Origin: Gigantopelta aegis
Lineage: Eukaryota > Mollusca > Gastropoda > Neomphalida > Peltospiridae
DNA: 64,000 nt
Assembly: GCF_016097555.1 (NCBI RefSeq)
Contig: NC_054703.1
Span: 22,704,153 to 22,768,152, forward strand
Direction of reading: 5' to 3'
Numbering within the stretch: the stretch's first letter is position 1; every line of letters begins with the position of its first letter. A program made the translations under genes and the position numbers. This document shows, one piece after another, positions 53,346 through 62,960 of the stretch. A model generated the notes under the pieces. That model was not told the origin of the DNA, did no database searches, and saw nothing but the letters and a program-made list of their open reading frames with translations.

Positions 53346-53808
53346 CCCATATTCACAAAATATCGTAAGCCTAGTTTTACACGTAAACGTAAATCTACGA
53401 CTGAAGAGCTATTCACGAAACAACGAAAACGTAAGTTACGTGTAAAGTTGGACGTAAATATAAGAGTGCCTCAGGTTGCAACTAACGCTGCACGTATGTT
53501 GTGAACATATAATAAATGAAGCACGATCGCCGTTATTTACTATTATTTACGGAACATAGGCAGTATTTCCAATAAATGAAGCAGTTTGCGATGGCGAACG
53601 CCCACGGATTGAACATATTTTTGGTTCGTGATCGAAACGGATGTTTCGACTCGGCCAATTTCTCCTGAGTTATCTTTCCTTTTTAAGAAATAGTCCTCAA
53701 GTTCGTACCAAAAACCGCGGATCCCTACCAATACCAAAAAATGCCATGGTTCACTGTTCGCTATGTTATTGTTAGCAGGGACGACAACAAATTGCGTTTT
53801 GCGCATTT
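53346..53808. other. Unrecognised stretch up to the gap
   Basis: Contains 'ACGTAAACGTAAATCTACG' and several related ACGTAA phrases (53375-53455), then about 350 bases with an 87-residue minus frame (53543-53803) that has WHFLVLVGIRGFWYEL. I do not recognise it; a Harbinger-type relic is possible. Confidence 0.3.
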
Positions 53809-54008
53809 NNNNNNNNNNNNNNNNNNNNNNNNNNNNNNNNNNNNNNNNNNNNNNNNNNNNNNNNNNNNNNNNNNNNNNNNNNNNNNNNNNNNNNNNNNNN
53901 NNNNNNNNNNNNNNNNNNNNNNNNNNNNNNNNNNNNNNNNNNNNNNNNNNNNNNNNNNNNNNNNNNNNNNNNNNNNNNNNNNNNNNNNNNNNNNNNNNNN
54001 NNNNNNNN
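53809..54008. other. Assembly gap (200 N)
   Basis: Placeholder gap; the composite unit described next begins on its right side. Confidence 0.99.
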
Positions 54009-54287
54009 GTCAAGTATGTGGGATATTTCATATAAAATACATCTTGCTGCTAGTGGACTACTTGTCAAAACTTACTAAATGTTTCATATCCAGTGTGCTC
54101 TAGTGGTGTCGTTAAACAAAAACAAACATTAAACATTTTGATCGTGGAACCAAGTGGGTGTAAATTATCCTAAGAAACAAAAGGGAATTTAATATCTCTA
54201 ACAAATCACTTCTCACTGCCTAGCCAATGGACTGTTGTGTTTTTAGATAACAGCAGATTGAAAACAAGAAGACTTTTACTTACTACT

Positions 54288-54590
54288 AATTACATTTTCG
54301 TTACATTCATTGCATTATAACCACATCTCATGGGTCCAGACGTTGCAGCGGGAGTTTGTTCGTTTCTCAATGAACGTAAAAATTACATCATCAGAGAATG
54401 TCATATCTGATTACGTCATTTTATATGGACAAGTTGTCTGTATTGTCTGTTATTTCTTTTACGTTCATCTGGGTATGAAAACAAAATCATCACCGAACTT
54501 ATGAGAGAACGGCTTCGCCGACTGCAGATAGCTTTTTTTGTTCATACCCCGATAAACGTAAAAGAAATAACAGACAATCCTTAACTAAAA
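54288..54590 (+). repeat. CRE-rich repeat ending in a hairpin, copy inserted in the composite unit
   Basis: The hairpin 54442-54578 has arms of about 35 bases, 'ATTGTCTGTTATTTCTTTTA' and complement. The arm copies at 4190 and 13690 lack this segment, so it is a mobile unit. Confidence 0.75.
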
Positions 54591-54673
54591 CACACAAATT
54601 CACAGTTCATGACGTGACATTTAAAAAGTAAAAGCTCAAAGTCATAACGGTCAATGTGTTGTGTAGACTCCGT

Positions 54674-55000
54674 GGGAAGGAAGGAAGAAATATTTTATTT
54701 AACGACGCACTCAACACATTTTATTTACGGTTATATGGCGTCGAACATATGGTTAAGAACCACGCATATTGAGTGAGGAACCCGCTATCGCCACTCCAAG
54801 GCCTACATTTTTCGATTAGCAGCAAGAGATATTTTATATACACCATCTCACAGACAGGATAACACATACCACGGCCTTTGATATACAAGTTGTGGTGCAC
54901 TGGCTGGAGCGAGAAACAGCCCAGTGGGCCCACCGACGGGAATCAATCCCAGACCGACCGCGCATCTAGCGAATGCTTTACCACTGGACTACCTCCCGCC
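54674..55000 (-). repeat. SINE, head type A, reverse, full length
   Basis: Starts with AAGG run and 'TATTTAACGACGCACTCAAC', ends 'CACTGGACTACCTCCCGCC'. Unlike the copies at 3889 and 13790 it keeps the full body. Confidence 0.88.
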
Positions 55001-55085
55001 TTGGCCTTCCATGGGAGTCCGGGACTGCCTGTCTTCTTTTCCCATGAAAACAGTAATAATTACACCTTGTGGAAAAGTAACTTAG

Positions 55086-55384
55086 TTTGTTTTGTTTAAA
55101 GACACCACTAGAGCACATCGATTAATTAAGCATCGGCTACTGGATGTCAAACATTTGGTAATTCGTATTCGTAGTCAACACAGGAAGCCCGTTACATTTT
55201 TCTTAATGCGGCAAGGGATCTTTTATATGCACAGACAGGAAAGCACATACCACGGTCTTTGACCAGTTGTGGTGCACTAGTTGGATCGAGAAAAACCCAA
55301 TCAGTTGAATGGATTCACTGAGGTGGTTCGATCCTGCGGTGCAAGAACCTCAAGTGAGCACTCAAACGACTGAGATAAATCCCT
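55086..55384 (-). repeat. SINE, head type C, reverse
   Basis: 'GTTTAAAGACACCACTAGAG' to 'GACTGAGATAAATCCCTG'. Confidence 0.85.
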
Positions 55385-55385
55385 G

Positions 55386-55949
55386 CAACTGATTGTCGGG
55401 GTCGCTGGTCTGATGCTCAATCTAATCGGCATGGTCCTCTTTCTTGATCATGACCACAGCCGTCGTCATAGTCAGGGTTTGCAGTGTGTTTCTGTTGTGT
55501 TTCTTCGCAGATCCAGAGGACGGGGTCACTGGGGTTCCGTGACGTTACGGACAACAATGGGATAGTTGTGTAATTTAAATTTCGGATAGAATGGGCAGGG
55601 CTATCCAGCTTTTCCACGGGGCTAGATAAATTTGTGCGACCCGAGGGCTAGACGATTTCTACATACACGTGACGTCATAACTAATGTTTTACGACCATTT
55701 GATTTTTAACTCATGGTTTTCAAAATTCTGTTTGCGATTTCAGGTTGTATCATTAATACATTAATACGTTTAACTTTATATTTTAAGTTGTTGTATTTTT
55801 ATGTCGTTACATAAGTTGGACTATTTTTCAGCGTACGATTAAATTATTTTCATTGTAGGTGAAATGTTTACGAATCTTTCTACAATAAACAAACCTGTAC
55901 ATATATACGTATATTTTCATTGTTTGTAGGTGAAATGTTTACGAATCCT
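55386..55949. other. Gene-free stretch
   Basis: No open frame of note; 'GGTGAAATGTTTACGAATC' occurs twice (55857, 55928). Nothing is recognised. Confidence 0.4.
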
Positions 55950-55950
55950 G

Positions 55951-56034
<84 letters not shown>
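55950..56034. repeat. (TA)n microsatellite
   Basis: About 80 bases of TA into which, or beside which, the next Tc1 copy is inserted. Confidence 0.97.
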
Positions 56035-56035
<1 letters not shown>

Positions 56036-57520
56036 TCTTCAAAAGAAGAAACGCAAAACCACATTGTCGTAACATTTGGAGAATTGATTTAATTATTGAA
56101 TGGTGAGTCCGATAATTACCAAATGTTGCAGGATTGTTCACAATTCACTCTAGTCCATTGTGAGTAAGTGATAGGACACACCACCAAGGTCAAGGTCATC
56201 TGGAGTCAATACCGGGTGTGGCCTCTGCGTGTGTTGACAACTGCCTGGCGCCGCCTGCCCATTGAAGCAACCAGAGTACGGATGACGTCCCGGGGGATGG
56301 TGGCCCACTCGGCCTGCAAGGCTGCTGCCAGCACGGGCAGGGTCTGGGGCTGTGGTTGTCGCTGTCGGAGGCGTCGGTCCAACTCGTCCCATAGATGCTC
56401 AATTGGGTTCAAATCCGGTGATATCGATGGCCAAGGAAGGACATTAATGTTGTTGTTCTGTAGGAAAGCCGTTGTGAGACGTGCTGTGTGAGGAGGCCTG
56501 GCGTTGTCATGTTGGAACACTGCGTTGGCGTTGGCCATAACTGGAACGATGTGTGGCCGGAGGATCTGGTCAATGTAGCCCTGTGCATTCAGGTTGCCCT
56601 GCACGTGGACCAGGTCAGTTCTGCCAGTGTGTGAGATGGCTGCCCACACCATGACACTACCCCCGCCGAATCTGTCCACTTCCTGCACGCAGTTTGCCGC
56701 ATAACGTTCACCACGACGCCTATACACGCGACATCTTCCATCATGACGTCGGAGCAGAAATCGGGACTCGTCACTGAACCACACCTGTCACCATCGCAGT
56801 TGAGGCCATTGTCGATGAATCTGGCACCACTGCAGTCGGAGTCGACGGTGTTGTGGTGTTAAGATGACACCTCGAACTGGACGTCTGGCACGAATTCCTA
56901 CCTCACGTAGGCGGTTCCGTGCGGTCTGGTCGGATGTCCTGCGCAAAACTGGTATTGCTGCGGCTGTGGAGGTGGCAGTAGTCAATCGTTCCCGAAGGTG
57001 GCGTACCCGGATGTAGCGGTCCTGCCCGGGGGTAGTGACCCGTGGTCGACCGGATCTAGGGAGGTCACGTGTTGATCCATGTTGCTGGTAACGGTCCCAC
57101 AGTCTGGAGATGGTGCTTGGGGACACATGGAATGCCCTGGCAACGGCCGTTCTGGATTCGCCTGCGTCTAGTCGGCCGATGGCATTGTTTCTCTGCAGTT
57201 CACTGAGACGTGGCATGTCCTGGATTGTCAACTGTCGGCCAGATACAGAGGCCAGGCAAGCGAACACCCTGCACTTTTATACTGTCGGTGTTCATGTTGC
57301 ACGTGCAGACAACGCACGTGCAGTGGTGACATGGTTTGCACGTGGCTGCGTTTTTGCGAATATTCACATTTTGGAACTTTATTGTACAGTAGCTGCGTTT
57401 TATCGAATGTAACCGTGGGAATGTGTTTGGGACATGCATTGACCTCATATTCACAAAGCATGAACCGGTAGGAAACATAAAATCGGAGTTATAACCCATT
57501 TGTATATATATATTACTGAA
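56035..57520 (-). mobile_element. Tc1/mariner transposon, same family as 1-572
   Basis: The right end, 'CTCTTCAAAAGAAGAAACGC', starts at 56035 after TATA. The 3' UTR is nearly identical to 397-545. The 5' end is less clear: no matching inverted end is seen near 57500, where TA repeats and the end of another Tc1-type element follow, so the 5' terminal repeat may be lost. Confidence 0.85.
56206..57216 (-). pseudogene. Tc1-type transposase with one in-frame stop
   Basis: The start at 57216 gives MPRLSELQRNNAIGRLDAGE; the frame is open further up but without conservation. Then a helix-turn-helix (STISRLWDRYQQHG), GRPRVTTPGQDRYIRVRHLR linker, RLREVGIRARRP, and the DDE core: VWFSDESRF, FQHDNARP, DLNPIEHLWDELDRR, ending RRGHTRY. 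Total about 336 codons, the family length. A single TGA at 56788-56790, between LRW and QVWFSD, interrupts it in frame; related proteins have Arg there, so a CGA to TGA change is likely. An extra Pro (ARPPHTAR) lengthens the catalytic spacing by one compared with the window-start copy. Confidence 0.9.
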
Positions 57521-58140
57521 CAAAAAAAGAAACTTCCGATTTGTACATATAGTATGTGTTGTGTTAAAGAATACATTCTGTAATGAAATTATATAGGTAG
57601 TATTAGCCTTGAGCTGTATTCTCAGGATTCATGAATTTTATCAATTATTTTTGCACTGTTAATCGTCGAGAACGTGAAATTCAATTTGCACGTGCATGCA
57701 TGGTTCGACATGTCCCGTGTAGTATTCGGTTAATTTGTTTTACTTGTCTTACTGACATTGTTGTCAAGTGAACGAAAACGCTTCACAATTTGTAAAAAAA
57801 TATAACGTTTTTTACATTGTAGCATTTTTAGTATGCCAAGAATACCCACTAATTAACGCGAACGGGCGATTGGCATGCTTGACGTTTCAAGGGATGTTGG
57901 GAGTTCTAGTCGAGCGATACGAAATCTTCGCGTAAGATTTCGAACGACAGGAAGCACCAACGACGTGCCACGTCGTGGACGTCCGCGTGTTACAACGCGT
58001 GGTCAAGACCGCTATATCATGAACACGCATTTGCGCAATCGATTCCAAACTGTCACTGCTACTGCTGCTAACACACCTGGGCTTCATTATTTTCAAATTG
58101 CCAGCAGCAACATAGTTCCGGCTTTCTTACAGTGAAGATA
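57521..58140 (+). pseudogene. Second Tc1-type relic (different family), N-terminal transposase
   Basis: A possible left end, 'TGAACAAAAAAAGAAACTTC', at 57521, then at 57833 MPRIPTN with a stop, followed by RAIGMLDVSRDVGSSSRAIR, GRPRVTTRGQDRYIMNTHLR and TATAANTPGLH: the helix-turn-helix and linker of a Tc1 transposase. It then jumps to NIVPAFLQ, so most of the catalytic core is deleted. Confidence 0.75.
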
Positions 58141-58227
58141 ACACTTTCTACAGTTACTATAACACATTATAGAGTGAAATTTCCACTGATATTTTAAGAT
58201 ATTTCACTAAATGTTATATAATAAATT

Positions 58228-58480
58228 ATGATATCAAAAGACACCCGGGGAATATCCTCTATTTATATATTAAAAACCCTCAAGACCGGACAATCTATAA
58301 ACCGGAATTCTCTCAAAATCGGACATTTCCCATGGTCCCGTGATTTACGCATCTTTTAATACTGAAGTTTTCCTCTCTAAGCCGGAAACCTCTCTAAACT
58401 GAACACCGGGCGAATAATTCAGTCCCAACTATTTATTTAGTGTATATAATACCTCTGAAAACCGGACGATTACACTGTTA
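58228..58480. mobile_element. Pogo/Tigger-like MITE relic (tentative)
   Basis: Repeated 'ACCGGACAATCTATAAACCG', 'CCTCTCTAAGCCGGA' and 'CCTCTGAAAACCGGAC' phrases resemble the terminal repeats of pogo/Tigger-type elements. Exact ends and a TA duplication are not resolved. Confidence 0.4.
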
Positions 58481-58689
58481 TCAATCATTATGGCACCGGT
58501 CGGATTGCATGACAGCGAACATAGTGCAATATCCAAATGATCAGGTTGTCCTACTTTTTATAAACAATGAACGAAGCACTATACAAATTAAACCCTGAGA
58601 TGTGTATGCTATTTTCTTCTGAAAAAAACAACAACAAAAAGTGACATTCTTATGTGGGCCATGCCCCCACCCACCCCCATCCCCCACCC

Positions 58690-58745
58690 AACCAACCACC
58701 CTATTTCTCGTTCCAGCCAGTGCACCACGACTAGTATATCAAATG
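58690..58745 (+). repeat. SINE body fragment
   Basis: 'TTCTCGTTCCAGCCAGTGC' to 'AATGCCGTGGTC' only. Confidence 0.75.
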
Positions 58746-58879
58746 CCGTGGTCGATGGTGTCTGATTTAGAGGGGTTTCATTGTAGAACGAGATCGGTTG
58801 AGCTCGATGAAACAGAGTTTCATGGAGTTCGGATTTTCGAAATTCATATAACACATCTGAAATTTGCAGGTGGATGATT

Positions 58880-59056
58880 TCATTTGATATTTCTCGTTCC
58901 AGCCGGTGTATCACGAATGGTATATCACAGGCCGTGGTATGTGTTATCCTGTCTGTAGGATGGTGCATATAAAAGATAATATGTCAGAATTACAAATGTT
59001 TTTCATCCAATAACCGATGATTAATACATCAATATGATCAAGTGGTGTCATTAAAA
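58880..59056 (+). repeat. SINE body and tail, 5' truncated
   Basis: 'TTTCTCGTTCCAGCCGGTG' through the body to 'GTGTCATTAAAAA'. Confidence 0.82.
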
Positions 59057-59286
59057 AAAACCCACCTTTTTTCGTGTTATATTGTAAGAAAGGGGCGCTA
59101 CACTTTTGCATTTCCTGTTGAAAAACAAATTAATATATAGCTGCTGGCATCTTCTCTCGTCTATCGTACACCCCATTTGTGTATATTATAAAACTAAGTC
59201 AATAGCAAAGGAAAACAGCTAGCTCAGCTAAATTTGAAATAATGCAGGTATTGTATTTATTGATAGGAAAATCCGCAACACGAATC
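59057..59286. other. Short gene-free spacer
   Basis: Nothing is recognised. Confidence 0.4.
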
Positions 59287-61085
59287 GAAAACATAAGGAA
59301 GGTACACGCACATATAATATAAGTAACCGGACGTAAGTAGTGTATTCAAAGTTGGTGGGACGTAACTAACAAATTAAAACACTGAATGGGGAACGACACT
59401 CAGAATATATATTTTCTCACATACAAAGTTACAGTAGAAACGTCAAAAATAGTTTGACACTCGTTTGCGAGCAAACACAAATACTGTTAACGATTGTTCC
59501 TGTTGTATTTTAGCGGCAACCATTCTGTATAGTCCTTTCGACATGTACAAACACCGACACCCAAATCACATAGCTTTATTCCAGTTATAGCCCAGTTAAT
59601 ATGTAGAACACCCGGACACAATTGGCAAATAATTTTCTTTAGTATTGTTATACAAAAAACAGCCAATACTATATAAAATACTAAACGTTTACCAAAATCG
59701 GAGCATAGGGAATATGCAATTTTTTTGCTTGAATGTTTTCAAAATTTTATTTAAATTTGTCTAAACATAATTTTATGTACATGAGTATTACATGCTAAAA
59801 CAGGTCCCTATATATTTTAAAGACAATTTGCACACATGCATGTATTACACAATGTACATAGAAATAAAAGTACATTATTTATTTCAGTAAACCTGGTTTC
59901 CAAATCCAAATAATTAAATGTCCGTAACATTCATTACAATATAATGGCATTCCATTGGTCCAGACGTAGAAACGGATGTTTGTTCATTTCTCGATGAAAT
60001 AAAAGTTACGTCGTCAGGGAACGTCATATCTGATGACGTCATTTATATGGGCAAGTTGACTTACTGAGTGTTATTGGTCATGAACCAAAACTAATTCTAA
60101 ATAAAGTATGAAATTTTAATGTTATTATTAGCAAGAATGATTCAAATTTGATCATACGTATTGTCTGTTATTTCTTTTACGTTCATCTTCGCCGATTCAC
60201 AGATTTTGTGGATCAATTGTTTTCTATACACCTATGAACGTAAACGAAATAACAGACAATCCTTAAATCATAGACACGGTCATGATAAACATAAATCACT
60301 TTCAGATGTTTCATCTGTAGAATATCCATTCCTCCGTTCGCAGTTTTGTAAATATGATCAAACCCACACTGATACTGGATAAAACACAAACAGAAAAGTA
60401 GTCATAAAAATCTGGATGACTATTTTTCAGTTGAGGCAGTTGTTAATATATAGTTCTAGTGTTGTCTGTTTCTCTTTTGTTTTTGTTTTTTGTTGTTGTT
60501 GTTGTTGCTGTTGTTGTTGTTTTTGTTTTGTTGTTGTTTAGTTTCCTTTTTGGTCACGGGCAAAATACCAATTAATGATCACTTGTTTTGTATCTTACTA
60601 ATAATCAGCTGTGTTGTAGGTTTATGTTCTTTGGCGCAATTGGTTATGCTATCCAATACAGATATCGATTATAGGAACATTGAGGAATGTATACAATTAA
60701 TTGGACGAGCTCGATTGTTGTATACAGACGACACACGACAGACAGACGACACGAAACTAAATACACTTCTCGGAGTGTGGTTTCCTTTGATCAGTCCATG
60801 ATTATAGACACTAATGCCAACATTTTAATACAAAGTATGTTGTGCACAGTTATACGTAAAGCTATAATTGGCTTAATAGTGATGGCTATTTGCATAACGG
60901 GAGTTATCCCATGAAACACAAATTGTTTCGAAAAGTCTCCAGTATTCCAGTGATAGAGAATGTTTGCGACCTCTGGAAAGTTGTTGTTTCGAGTCTGGTG
61001 GATTGTTCTAATACATGTTCCAGAGGTGATCGGTGTGTTCTCTTCACGTATGATGCAAATAGAACATGTTCGACATATTGTAGGT
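59287..61085 (+). repeat. Duplicated segment, copy C (insertion-poor version)
   Basis: Paralogous to 24588-29530 but only 1.8 kb long, because it lacks the SINE B, the LINE, the GGGGCC MITE and the Cys/His-rich ORF insertion found there. 59915-60266 is a copy of the CRE-rich hairpin repeat (hairpin 60160-60260). It ends abruptly at about 61082, joined to 60-bp satellite. Confidence 0.82.
60837..61081 (+). pseudogene. PAN/apple-domain exon, copy C, 3' truncated
   Basis: MFCTVIRKAIIGLIVMAICI, then one base is missing as in copy B, and the PAN frame reads KLFRKVSSIPV, CDLWKVVVSS, DCSNTCSRGDRCVLFTYD and CSTYCR. After CSTYC the homology stops and satellite sequence begins, so the exon end and donor are lost. 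Not functional as it stands. Confidence 0.65.
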
Positions 61086-61378
61086 TCAGGATTATTTTCG
61101 ACTTGACCATTTAGGACAAACCATCTGTATTAAAGTTGAAATCTGGAGGATAACTTTATTATTTATCTATTTTCAATAAACTATCAACATTAAGGATGAA
61201 GTCTAGCGTATGCGTTTATTATTTAACTATTTTCAATAGACTATCAACATTAAGGATGAAGTCTAGCGCATGCGTTTATTATTTAACTATTTTCAATAGA
61301 CTATCAACATTAAGAATGAAGTCTAGCGCATGCGTTTATTAGTTAACTATGTTCAATATACTATCAACATTAAGGATG
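61086..61378. repeat. Tandem ~60-bp satellite, four units
   Basis: Units with 'AACTATTTTCAATAGACTAT' and 'GAAGTCTAGCGCATGCGTT', about 95% alike in the middle. The preceding bases (61082-61150) match 776-845. It is the cleanest array of the family seen dispersed elsewhere in the window. Confidence 0.88.
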
Positions 61379-61387
61379 GGTTTTTTT

Positions 61388-61507
61388 TCGAATACGATTT
61401 TTATGTCAACTCGTGATGTGTGAAAACCATATTTTTCACAAATTGCGAAGCAGTGAGTGAAACTATGGTTTTCACATATCACGATTTGACATAAAAATCG
61501 TATTCGG
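61388..61507. repeat. Foldback hairpin, ~50-bp arms
   Basis: 61388-61438 and 61458-61507 are near-perfect reverse complements, starting 'CGAATACGATTTTTATGTCA' and ending with its complement. Probably a small foldback transposon. Confidence 0.8.
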
Positions 61508-62960
61508 AAAACACACCATGAAATGGTCTATTTATTATATACATTTTTTCTAATTTTTGACAATATCTTTCGCTTTTTGATAATATATTTCGCTTATCCT
61601 ATAGAAAAAACGTAACGCCATGATATATTTTTTTCCTAGGGAACCTTTCCAGAAAATTGACTTGACCATAGACTTTTAAAAAGAAATTTGAATAAAAATT
61701 ATCTTTCTTAACATTTATTTAATAATACTGCTGTGCAAACATACCTGACAAAGCGATCTTCCAAAATACTCCTACAAAAACAATAAAAAACACCGAATCG
61801 AACGCCGTTAAATTCTTACACTTACACTCAATGGCACTACATTGTGTCATCATTATTTAGCTTCGTATTCAATTCGTTTTAGACATTTGATCGTAATTGC
61901 ACTTCGTATCCCTTTTTATAGGTACAGTTATTTAAATTACTTCTTCTTTTTTTCAAATACGATCAGATGCATTAGTAATCATCAATCTTAAATACGAAGA
62001 AACAAGACAAGGGGACATAATTTAATGACTGCCAAAGATGGGACCCAGCTGCCAAGAATCCAACATGGGGATATAAGCTGAGAGTTCGTTGTGTATAGGG
62101 ACTTGGGGTGGCAAGCACGTACAGAGAGGCGATGTAAACGTTGTCTGCTGGGCGAACTGTATTAGTCCAGTGGACATAGGTAACTATAGTTTACTGCTCT
62201 GTATTAACTGAAAGGTAGTTTGTTGTGGCATTCAAGTATTATAACTATGTGTATTCTTGTTTTGCTTAGTGGGGGAAGGACAGCTGGTAATCTAAGTCAG
62301 ACCGACTAAAATAAACTATAGGCGTCGCTTACCGAAAATAGAGGTTATAATATCTATAACTGGTAATCCTAATATCGTGACCTGGTAAATTATAGGTCCT
62401 CTGAATATTTGATGTAGAGAAGACTGAGGATAATAATTAATTATCTCTATAGGTGGTATTTCTAATATCATGACCGGGTAAATTGTAGGTCCTCTGAATA
62501 TTTGATGTAGAGAAGACAGGATAATAATTAATTATTCTAAGGTTGGGTTATGATTTATCTGTGAGTGGTAACTATATCCCTAATTGTCAAGTGATTAAGT
62601 TTAGGTGTGGTGCTCAGCCTAGAGGTGTTGTGACACCGGTTTTAACAGGCCATGTAAGTGCTGTAACACGTACCTGGTATTATATAATACATATTTGAAA
62701 CTAAACTTGTGTTGTTGTCGTTCTAGTGAATTTAACGTTGGTAAATAGTAAATATAAATATATATATACGATCCTGTTCCCTGAATACCCCTAGAGCGAA
62801 GCCACTCGGGTAGAAACCTACCCGATACAGGGAGATCTATTTGTATGGGTTGGGGATATTTGGAAAAATACTGTTACATCCATTGCGGGCTTCTGATTCT
62901 GTTACCGGGGAACTAAGTGATGGGAGTAGTTGCCGGTAACGGCGTTAGAACCCCGTGACA
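61508..62960 (-). other. Gene-free stretch with a possible LTR-like relic
   Basis: 62352-62540 is a tandem pair of about 95-base units ('CCTCTGAATATTTGATGTAG'). The sequence ending at 62960 reads inverted as 'TGTCACGGGG...' and shares phrases with 17519 onward. It could be a solo LTR-type fossil of about 0.9 kb; the other end is not defined. Confidence 0.35.

Larger units (their letters stand above)
54009..55385 (+). repeat. Third copy of the inverted-duplication arm unit
   Basis: Same order as 13420-14384: SINE C tail (54009-54125), unique sequence ('TTAACATTTTGATC'-like to 54275), SINE A reverse, SINE C reverse. It differs by the insertion at 54288-54590. Confidence 0.8.
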
